Assembly: GCA_024449915.1 (NCBI GenBank)
Contig: JAMZAV010000359.1
Location: 186,001 to 250,000, forward strand
Source: Sweltsa coloradensis
Taxonomy: Eukaryota; Arthropoda; Insecta; Plecoptera; Chloroperlidae
Length of the DNA stretch: 64,000 nucleotides
Direction: 5' to 3'
Position numbers and translations under genes: made by a program. Shown here piece by piece: positions 12,198-23,000 of this stretch; the stretch's first letter is position 1, and each line of letters starts with the position of its first letter. The notes below the pieces were generated by a model. The model saw only the letters and a list, made by a program, of their open reading frames with translations. It had not been told where the DNA came from and did no database searches.

Positions 12198-13070
12198 AAG
12201 GCTCATTCATAACCAACTTAGGCCTCTAACTTAGCAGCTAACTTAGCCTCTAACTTTAGGTTGCTGTTCATGATAGATATTTAGGCCGCTAACTTAACAG
12301 CCACTGCCTCCTAGATGTTGCTCGTGGCAGAGTGCTTTACAGCCATACCGTCGCCTCTAACTTTAGATGGCTGTGCATGATAGATGTTTTTAAACCAATC
12401 ACAACACAGATTTGCAGTGTTTACTTTTATCGCGCCAATGCTTGACATACAATAACATTCAGCATTCAGTAAGTAGGACTAGCCTAGCTCTACTTAGGTA
12501 GCATTATAGAATTGATTGACTATAGACTGTACAGTTTATTAAACAATAATTGATGTAAAAATATAAACGTATTTATTTAAGACAACGTGACGTAAGCTTA
12601 CATAACCTCACATGGCTAGCCCTAGCTGGGGGCTAGGCCTAGTACCGCAATAAACGTTAATAATACTGACGGTCAGTTGACATTTCTGCCCCAATCGATA
12701 GCCAAATGTTTTCTTTTATATTCTTATCTTTGTATAAAGACGAAGATTTTACATATAGCAGTGGCGTTCATGAATTCGTTCAATAGCTTTTCATCGAACA
12801 ATAGCTGATGTTGCTTGGGATCCATTTTTGCTGTTTGTTTACGTTTTCAATCGGATATGACCGGAAATTGTCGGCTCGAGTCTCTCTCTGATTGGTTAAA
12901 AGCTTAATGTTAAGTTAGCTGCTAAGTAAAACCTTGGAGTTTGCAAACATTCGGTTGCTGATAAATGTAAGTTAAAGGCTAAGTTTGGTCATGAACAGAC
13001 GTTTGTTTTCCAAAGACAAACCTTAAGTTAGAGGCTAAGTTAGCTACTAAGTTGGTTGTGAATGGCCCTT
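12198..13070. mobile_element. TIR element with AAGGGCCATTCACAACC ends
   Basis: The left end AAGGCTCATTCATAACCAAC and the right end GTTGGTTGTGAATGGCCCTT are inverted, followed inward by tandem words CTAACTTAG repeated many times on both sides (12215-12300, 12900-13050). 873 bp, non-coding. Confidence 0.78.
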
Positions 13071-14353
13071 AAAACAATATGAAATATCAACATATTGGGT
13101 GACACGTTTCAATACTGTTTTCACAAAGGTGAAATACGCAACCAAAACTGACGCCCAAAATACATTCTTTGCCTCGTCTTCTACTTTGAACTAAGAGATG
13201 GGTGTTTGAATATACTGAAACCATTGAACGCATTGCTTTCTTTAAAACTGTATTTGCCATCGAATGGTAGGCCTACTGAGTAGGTACTCATACAATTTTG
13301 TAGAATAATGATATTCCACTTAGGCCTACGTACTCTACTTGTACTTACTACTGCGGGTCGGGTACGTACTTATTTAAAATAAATTTTAAATGAATAGAGA
13401 AATTGAGAATTGGTACCACATTTTATATCAGAATGTTAGGATTGATTATGTATCAAGATATTCTTTACTAATCTCAACTTGTTTATGATAGTAACTGTAC
13501 TATAAAGACAACCATTGGAAAGAGGGGAAAGCATTGTTTTTGATAGCTAGTGAATTGGTACTACTCTTGGGAGATTGTAGTTTTAAATTATTGTTCCATC
13601 AAAAATTCTTTGTTTTTTTTTCTAGTAAGAATAAGTTATCAATTAAACTTGGTTGGGGCGAACTTTTTTAATTTCTGAATTGTAGTAAATAAAAATTAAT
13701 AACCCTCGTTTCCTATCTGCACATACCTACAGCATGGAGTTATAAATAGTACTGTCGTACTGGAGGCGCAGGTGTGTGGTCGGCGGTGTACAAGTTAGCA
13801 CTTCAAATTGGCAGACATTTTGATTGTTTACTTTGGTAGTATAACAAAGGTAACCTAGGGCCTACCACAGTTCATGGTATCAAAGATTAACCTGCTAGTA
13901 GTGGTTACCGTTATAACAATCAAAATGGCAAATAGGCTCAAACAAACAAACACGATTGTGGACTTGCTGTTCCATTTGAGCTAGACCTCCTTCCAACTCC
14001 ATACCTACAGTAACTTGGTTAGGCCTACTCGCATGGTATGGCATTGAAAAGGCAAGATTGTGAACTCAATCCATTTGCTACAACACATCTTTAATAATTC
14101 ACTCCTAGACATTTGTTTTATTGAATGGCAGCACACTTTTCTCTAACTTGGTTAAACTGGAAGTTTAAAAACATTGCCACTCTTGTATTTCTCAAGTCAT
14201 TGCATAATATTTTGCGAGGTAACATAGTAAAAACAACAATGCATTCAAATGCATCAACATTTAAACATGAAGACAATTATTATTGTTTTTCTATCATTAG
14301 CAGTTTATTTAAATATTAGTCAGTAATAGTTAGTATTATAGTAGTATTAGTCA
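13071..14353. other. Intergenic, little structure
   Basis: AT-rich with scattered TAGGCCTA words. A weak inverted pair GGCAGACATTTTGATTGTTT / TAACAATCAAAATGGCAA spans 13809-13930. No gene signal. Confidence 0.45.
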
Positions 14354-14818
14354 GTGTGGCTCGTTGGTCTTGTGTGGCTCGTTGGTTTTGTGTGTGGCTC
14401 GTTGGTCTGTTAGCGTATCTGCTTCCAATGCAGAAGGTCCGGGTTAATTCCCGCTAAAGTCAGAAGATTTTTTAACTTCTGATTTGGACTTCAGTCCATC
14501 AGTTCTTGTCTTAGGAGTTTGTAAACGGTGACTTTGGAGCCGTCCTAAGCAACGAAGCACATAATAAATTTCAGAGTTGGTCTGAATCGGCCTTGTTGAT
14601 TCTGGCGTTGATTCGCGGGTGTTCGCACTGTCCATAACCACTGATTGCTATATTTCCTATTAAAAACATCGATCTTTGGTTGGTTATCGCTCCACGTGTT
14701 TGTCGATTGCGTCGGGCCTGCAGGGTTGGCTTGGTCGCTTTGATTAAAGGCCCCCACTGAAAATCAGTTATATAACTGAGTGGGTAGACTCTGAATAAAA
14801 TTTATTATTTATTATTTT
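14354..14818 (+). mobile_element. tRNA-derived SINE, copy 2, with a triplicated head
   Basis: Same family as 232-665. The first 20 or so bases (GTGTGGCTCGTTGGT) occur three times, starting at 14354, 14372 and 14392, before the body. The third head has lost part of the A box region (GGTCTGTTAGCG). The tail is AATTTATTATTTATT-like. Confidence 0.88.
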
Positions 14819-15856
14819 CAAACATTTTGCCCTTACTAATTTCGTACCACATACATCAATGTGGCATTGATAATTTTCCTCGTGAAGTTTCCAAGTGCTA
14901 AGCAAGTGTACTAACCACTAACTACCCCTACAGTAACAGCAAGGTTTCTAGGCGGAATGTTCGAGGTTTCTTGGATACATATTATAATAATATCAATAGC
15001 AATACAATATCACCAATCATGCAATAGCCCAAAGTAACACAAAATATCACATAAAAGTGGTCACATAAAAATCTGTGATTATCTAATATAAATACTAGTT
15101 AATACATTTGGTTTAGGTAGTTTCACTCTTTAATTCTTGCACCGTTGTATTCTACGATAATTCTATTGACAATTCTTCATCTTCCAGTATACCAAGTTCT
15201 GACTTTCTCTGAAATGGAAAGATAAATTGATTTTTTGATGTACACAACCAAAGAGAGTACTAGTATCACAAAGTTGGCATAAGTGAATATACATGGTAGT
15301 AGGTTTCATTTGTAGTTTTAAATTTTTGCTTTTGGCCAAATGCAAGACAAGATAATATGTACTTTTTAACTTTGTGATTCCTGTGAGGAAAATGCAGCAT
15401 TTTGTGACAACTGCATATTAGATATCTGCACAATTGAAATCTTGCCAACCCCAAAGGTCAACCTAAACAGAGACTGGCTCTTGCACAAGGCACAGTTCTA
15501 GACCCTGAAAACGGGGGCGGACCAACTACAAAATCTTCAACAACCTTGGGGGGGATCACCCCAGAATTGTCCCGCAGGGAATTTTTTATTTGTGCTTTTT
15601 AGAAGGTGTATTTTCGACACTACAAACATTCTGGATATTTTAATGGCTTATCTATGACACAATGCTCGTATTCAATGATTTTTATATATTTGCATCAAAA
15701 CACAAAAGCAACAAAAATTGTGCACAAAGTAAAGAAATTCTTTCAACGTCCAAAAACCTATTTTTTCTAGCTTAGCTGTTGTATTATCGGGAACTCATAT
15801 AACACAAGGATGATCTGATAAAATTATTTAATAAAGGAGGCAGAAGTACATTTTGT
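14819..15856. other. Intergenic downstream of PDZD8
   Basis: No coding exon recognised on the minus strand, although a missing PDZD8 terminal exon or 3'UTR could lie here. GGGGGCGGACC near 15514 and GGGGCGGGCCGCCCC at 16515 are small GC islands. Confidence 0.4.
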
Positions 15857-16453
15857 ACAGTCAGGGTCATATATAAATCAAGAGGTCTGAAAGATACCTC
15901 TTTCACCGACATCTCGTGGTCAACTCTTGGTGTCATTATTTATATCGCCCTGTGAACTGCATTGTCGACATAAATAAGAAACATGGCTGATAATGTCAAA
16001 GGAAAATTCTCTATTCACCAGAGAAACTATCAAGCCTAGAAGAAATATAACATGGAACGTAAAGAGAGCATTATATATCGATACCTTGGCCTAGGCATAG
16101 CATTAAGACTATTCCTTAGTTCTTATATTTGCCTTAGTTTCTAGTTAATTTTGAATAATTCTATCTTAGCTGTCAAGTCTTATTTGCAAACCACCAAAGT
16201 TTGTTTTATGCTTTTGTTTTGAGAAAATTGTATTTTTCTTCTGACTGCCTTCTAGATATTGACTATTTTGTTGACCAAGAGTCTTTCAAAGCCTCCTAAA
16301 TAATATTAATAACATCAAATAGTCTAGGGAACTTCCATCGATCGATAATGTAGTTCACAGGGCAATATAAATAATGGCACCAAGAGTTGACCACGAGATG
16401 TCGGTGAAAGAGGTATCTTTCAGACCTCTTGATTTATATATGACCCTGACTGT
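15857..16453. mobile_element. TA-flanked MITE with CAGTCAGGGTC ends
   Basis: Arms of about 100 bp (to 15959 and from 16352) match almost perfectly, starting CAGTCAGGGTCATATATAAA. The element is flanked by TA on both sides (GTA|CAGTC ... GACTG|TAC), as for Tc1/mariner insertions. The centre is non-coding. Confidence 0.85.
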
Positions 16454-16600
16454 ACATATCAAAATCACAATCCATATAAAAACAGAAATTCAGAAAAATT
16501 TAACAAGAGAATTTAGGGGCGGGCCGCCCCGCAGTAAATAAATTCTGGTGATACAAATACTGTGAGTTTTGTTCGCATGTAGTTAGCTGATTTTTAGTGG

Positions 16601-16650
16601 CCACCATACGCCTAGCTGATGAGTCCCAGAAGGACGAAACGCGTCGTGGA
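16601..16650 (+). ncRNA. Hammerhead ribozyme motif (type I-like)
   Basis: All invariant core elements of a hammerhead are present in order: CTGATGA (16616-16622), stem II GTCC-CAGAA-GGAC (16623-16635), GAAA (16636-16639), a minimal stem III ACGCGT (16639-16644) and the cleavage triplet GTC (16643-16645). The very short palindromic stem III is known from animal retrozyme and Penelope-like hammerheads, which act as dimers. Stem I is poor next to the core (CCTAG against GTGGA). A better 4-bp pairing CCAC/GTGG (16601-16604 with 16646-16649) would leave a large internal bulge. It may be a decayed copy. Confidence 0.72.
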
Positions 16651-16821
16651 TTAAGGTAACAAACAACTTTAAATTAGCTACAGTTGTCATCAGCAGATGA
16701 AAAGTTTTGTCACCCCCAGCCCTTCAGGCTGGGTTTTATGTTCTTTATGTTCTCTATGCTTTTCCAACCTGTCAACCCTTCTCCAATCATACAAATACTG
16801 TGGTAAGAATAAAATACATAC

Positions 16822-17031
16822 GTTTATAATGTCCTCCTGGTCTTGTATGTGCTGCAGCCCTGAGCAGAAGTGAAGCATAAGAATAGCCAGAGCTTGCACC
16901 TTCTCGTCCGACTTCCCGATCAGGAACGCTTGCTTTGCGCGCTGTGCGGGATCTTTGGTAGTATGCTCGTCGCGTGCCAGGGACATGCGCGATGTTGTTT
17001 CCACGTCTATCGCGCTCTTTAGCTTGGTGAT
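16822..17031 (-). CDS. PDZD8: PDZD8 exon 13: C-terminal helical exon, last one recognised
   Basis: 70 codons from acceptor CAACAG to a probable donor GTATGT after DIIN. It is rich in charged and Gln residues (ITKLKSAIDVETTSRMSL; QAFLIGKSDEKVQAL), fitting the C-terminal coiled-coil/Rab7-binding segment. Read-through would reach a stop at 16690. However, that extension overlaps sequence also found in a hairpin repeat at 60594-60721, so I take the splice and leave the terminal exon unplaced. Confidence 0.85.
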
Positions 17032-20000
17032 CTGTTGATTAGAAATATTACAAGTTTATATTTTAGGTTCCGAGTAGTATTACTTTTTCTTTTCATTCAG
17101 AACACATAACCTTAAAAGTGTAGCTTGTCTGAAAAGCACTCCTGTTAAAAAAGGGGGTCAAAGTATTCTTTAAAAAATCCTTTGTCCAAGAAAAGGAGTG
17201 ATATAAATTTGGGTAAAGTAAATGGAATGCCAAAACTCAAGAAGAAAAAGACCTTATTCAAAATCAATTCTCATCGTAATCATTTTTATTTTTTAATGTT
17301 GTAAAACTTGGCGTATTAGAAAACAGTAATACGGTTACACGGTACCATTGCTTCTACGTAAATAAATAATGAAATAGACAAGAAACAGGTGAATGAATAG
17401 CATACAAGAATTAAAGAGAAGAACAGTACGCTTGAGAGTCCTTTTCAAGGTCTCCTGTTAAATTGAGTCACACACATCGCTTATTACGATCAGCAGATTA
17501 CACAAGGGCTAAACATTTGACCCATTAACCCGAGAGTAGTCGCGTGTGGTCTTTTAGACCGACTTTTTTTTTCAACAGTTGGTATTTGCACAGCGCGCAT
17601 GCGTGGCTTGTCTAGTTCCGCCTACCTTCCCAAAATAGATTTGTGAAGCCAGTGTGCAATACGTGATTCAGTTTTCTGCAGAACTTCATCTAAGATAAGA
17701 GGTCCTGTTCGGTTGCTCGGTCTTTTCGACCGCTGCGCGACTACTAAGGGAGGCAAAAATATGCATACTCAATCACTATTATGAGACATGTATTTTGTTA
17801 TTGTAGGTTGATTATTCTTCAACATACAGTGTTGGCATAATATTACTGTCTTGGTTTACTCATAACGAACTACAGGGTGTTTCAAAACATATTTCATACC
17901 TTTTTGTAGGTTTGCTACTTTTTTGTGTTTGATTGATTATTGATTGATTATTTATTGATTATTGATTGATAATTGATTAATATAACCAGGTATGCTGTTA
18001 CATATATTATAAATTACCTTATATTCGTAATCAAAACGTCATCCTAACGTTAAAGCCCATAATAAATAATGCGGTCTAAAGGACCGCGCGCGACTACTAA
18101 CGTTACAAACAGGGGCGCGACTATTCTCGGGTTAACAAAGATAGTACATGTAATGAATGTATGTTACATTGATACTTAATAATTACTTAATTATTGCAAT
18201 AAATAAAAAACTATCACTTCATTACTTTTTTTTAAATCGGTTCTCGAAAACACTGTAGGCCTACAGACTAGTTTATAGCCACTCGACCGACTCACCATTG
18301 CGTTTATCTTGTCTTTGCGCTCGGCCAACGGCAGGCTGGCGTACAGTTCCTTGCCCGTCGACTTGGCCACCGACATTAGATCCTCGTCGTTAGGGTTCTG
18401 AAGGAGATGGTCGAGCACGGCAGTCACTTCGTCGGCCTCTTCGCCCTCCATTACAGAGTGCGCAAACTGGAAGGGATTGCCCACCAACGATGCCTGGCAG
18501 ATAAATAATAAAGTGCATTCAAGGAAGCTGTGTATATAAGCTACGTAGTAAGAATGGGCTAAGGCAAAACGTTACATTACCGACATAAGGAAATAAGAAC
18601 GGGTACCTAGTACGGGGGAATCGGCTAAGTAACTATCTCAACCTGTGACCGCTTACTAATGTCGGGTACCGAATAATTTTCAAAAAGTGATTATTTTTGT
18701 AATATATTCTATATGAAATGTTGCAAATGTTAAGTGCATAAAACATATAAAAAATAAAAATCATCATCTCATGTTTAAGGAACTGTGAAATTTATTTTAA
18801 ATTAACTTTTATTTTAATAGCCTACCTACCTACATCATATTAATTTGTTACTCTCAAATTAAAAACCTTAAAAGGTTAGTTTTGAGGTTTGAACTTTGAA
18901 GTACCTACTACTTACCTGTATTATTAGAAAGAAAAGAATGATCATGACAATAGGGCAATGTTCAAACTTCAAACTAATCTCCCACCATAGAACGATCAGG
19001 GTTTGGCCACAGTGTTCTGGACGTTGATAAAATAAAATAGGAATTTTTACAACATTTTAACAGCAGTGCATTATTGTTGTGGTTGGTGACAGATTTCCCA
19101 CCAGAGTGCAGAACGATCGACGTTTGGTCACCGCCATGTGTGAGTTCCACTGGAACCACAATGTAAAGAGTCCTGTGATCGAAACCCGATCGTGTGATCC
19201 TGGCGGAGAATCCGGGCAAACCAGCTTGGCATGCCCTATAATTATACAATTTGAACTCAAACTTCAAAGATTTTATACTTTGGTTCAAAACTACTAATAG
19301 CTTTTAGGTACAGGAAACACTATTACTAAATCAGTATTAAAAATCAACAACGGGTTGTTTGTACACAATATCTAGGGTCTAGCCATCTGTATATAATTTC
19401 TGCATTATTTATGATGAGGCATCAATAACATTCAAGTGAACATCAAACTCCAACAAACATCTTGGTTGTAGCGTAATGGCAGTTTTAAATTAACCTAAAC
19501 TGATCCAAACCCACTTTCGAAAAATATTCAGTAAAGTTTGAAAACTAGCATTCATTTAAAATTGACTCTTGAGTAAAAGGAATTATAGTTAATCATGGAA
19601 TAACAAATAATTGTGGAAAATTAAATACTGCTTTATTTACTATTTATGCAAATTGCAAGCTCAGGTATTTTTTTAAATATCTAGTTCAAAAAGGGGGGTG
19701 CGGCCAGAATGCAAAGCTATTTGTGAAGTGTTTATAACACATTGTTTAAAATTTTAGTGGTCAAAATAGGGGTGCGACCATTACTCGATGCCGGCCTATA
19801 ATTGAGTAAATACGTAGGAAATGTACTGACACTAAATAATACAGTGAAGCAGTGGCATTTTGAAGATCTACTGGTGCAGAACAATAAGAACTAGGTACCC
19901 CGTAATATGGGGTGACTAGAAACATGGAGGTGACAAGAAATAAATGTCAAAAAAAGTTTCTATCATTCATATTTTGATTAAAAATTAAAGTCGGAACGAG

Positions 20001-23000
20001 CTTGATAGCTCAAATGATTCAGACAGTGATTTGACTTAACATGGAACAAAACAAAGCTGCATTTTGTTTTCAAACTTTGTTAGTTAAAAATCTTGTTTAG
20101 TACATCAAAACTGATGACTGGTAAGCATTTCTGTTATTTTATATATTATTTATCACTATTATTTTAATATAAAATGCATCTTGCCTAAAAACCAAACATT
20201 AAAATGTAGCACTGCAAATAATAGTTTTTGTTTACGTTTGACATTTTTATTTTATACATTTTGTTTTATGTTGGGCGTCAAGAAACATACACAAAATGCC
20301 TAGAAAGTACAAACCAGACCCCAAAAAGAAGAGGCGGTTTCAGCCTGACCCAAATGTCATTGCTTTGGCATTAAATGATGTAAAGAAGGGATTTCATTTT
20401 GAAAGGTATAGCAGAAAAACATGACATTGACTACTCAGTTACTCCATCACTTTTCATTTCATATTACCAACATGTTATGTATTATTTATTTATTTATCTC
20501 ATTAGAAATAGTGGAGTGCGAGAAGAAGTGAAAAACACTTAAAAACAGTGAGATAAGAAAATTGTTGTGCAACTGTGAACAAATGTGCTTCTTAAAACAT
20601 ATATGTTCCTATTACAATACCAATTAAATTACCACCTAAAGTTGTGAATTGTGATGTTGATTGAAACGTTAAGTGCCAGCTTTGGTTGCAACAATCCTCA
20701 AAACACAAGTGAAACGTATTTTCCTTATGCGCCTTACCCTCAAGGACTAGTTGACTTCATTAAGTCTTACACATATTACGTAGAGTCAAAATTCAAAGCA
20801 TCTCTGTTGTTAGTGGTACTGGTCGTCAGACGGAGAGAGTTGAAACCTGGGCACAGAGTATGAAATATATCTAGGACACGAACACAAAAACGCAGCTACA
20901 ACACGGACGGTAAAAGTGGTGTTTGTAGAGTGTTAAGGGGAACTGACATGACTGCATGTAAATTAGAAATAAAGCGTAATAATTCTTCTACATAATATGT
21001 AAAACTAAACCAGATGTTATTTAATGCAAAATAAATGCTTGTACTATTTACCAAAACTATTTAAATTATATGTTGTAGACAAATTTTTGTTTTAAGAATA
21101 TATATATTTTTATGTAGGGCCTATACACAACAAAATAGTACTATAGACTTGATCTTGCAGTACACTACAAGACATTACAATGACAATTGTCATATCCAGC
21201 ATCCAGTATTTTTCATTTGTTGATATTCTTGACTTGAACTGGTGAGTGATTTGTTCTTTGCAATCCAGAATAGTGAACATTTTACTTATTTAGCATAACA
21301 TTTTAATTTAGGTACTCGTAGGTAATTTCTTATTTAGGACATTTTGTTTTACCTACTCTGTAATTCATGCAAAATCTTATCTTAACCTAGAATGTTTTCA
21401 GATGTCAAAGTAAACTTGTTTTTTCAATGTGAAATTGAACTCGGTGCACTGGAAAGACAAATCTATTGAAAAATGCATTTCTTTGACATATTCATACACA
21501 TGACTGACATATGCAGCAGAGACTTGGAACATGACAACAGTGGATGAGAGCCTTGTGCAGGCTGTAGGTATGAAGTTTTTGAGAAGCATCGTAGGTAAGA
21601 CTAGATGGGACCGAATACGGAATGATGAATTTAATGAAGCCAATTGGTGATAGAAGATTAAAGTGGTTCAGACATGTCAAAAGGATGGAAAGAGCGAGAT
21701 TACCAAGAAGGATGATGGAAGTGGAAATTCCAGGTAGGAGACCAACGTGGCAACAGATAATGATGATATTGTTCTGGTATTATTCTTTTCACATTTGCTC
21801 AACTAGAGTTCATTATTTGCATGTGCATTTACGTACTAAGTTTTTTAATTGTTCTCCGGTGTACATTAGTTTTTAAACTGAATAGGATCAACGTTAAATT
21901 AATTAATTCAAAAGTGCAACAAGTCAGAAAGAACATAGAAAAGAGTGCATAGCTTCAAAATAGGCTTAATTAAAATCATAGTACCAACACAAAGGAGGAA
22001 GGAAACGTGCAAAAGAGTCAAAGATGCCAAATACGTGATAAAATAATACTTTTAATATCGTGCAATACCTTACAAAGTGCATGCATGCATGTTTAAACAT
22101 TAAAGCAAGTGCTACTACATCACCAAACATGCTAAACAGCATTCCATGTAATATTAGGAAACCAACGCACCTTCCGACTGCAAGCGGGCGAGTGTTGTGG
22201 GGATGGGGGGAGGCTACGTGATTGGTTGCTAGGGTCATTAGACAGCGGAGGTGCCAGGTTATTGGCCGACCCCGCCCGTTTCAAGCCGCGCCCTTGAGCG
22301 GCGCTCGTCACAGATGCCAGCAAACCTCCGATCCCCCGACGGTGACCCTATGTTAGTACAAGCAAATACAGGCTACAATACTAGAGACCAACGTTAGTTG
22401 TTGGACTTTCTTTTTAAACATGTTTCATACACTGGAGCCTAAGTTATGGATTTCTCATTTTAACATTTTTACTCGCATGGGTACCGTAATACATAGTTTT
22501 AGTTTTGCAAATTCAGCTTCTTGTTCCTCAGATATGTTTTGTTCCTTATTAGGCCTATTTACTGTATGCATATATTCATTAACGACATTTGTCAATCAAC
22601 AACAAAGTCTAGATGTACGGGAACACGGCTGCTACGTAACAATGTACAGTATGTGACGAAAGGTATTGTACAGAAAGAATTTGTTGATTTACATGTTAAT
22701 AAAAAATAAAAAAAGTTTTTAAGTACCTGTAGGGGAGAGGGGGGGACATTGGTACAGGGGGCACATTGGTACAGTTTGAATTTTGCCACCCATGTTTAAT
22801 TTTCAGCAGTGTATTATGAGTGATCTAGATGGCAGTGAGGAACTCTACCAGCTCTGAAAATCTGAGCCATTTCCATTGATAAATGGCTAAGTTATGATAT
22901 AAATTGTATTTAGTGATGTGGAAAGTAAATAGTTGTGATAAACTTTGTAATGGTTGATTATAATGTTATTGTAGGTAATTCAAGCTATTTTTTTTTTATG

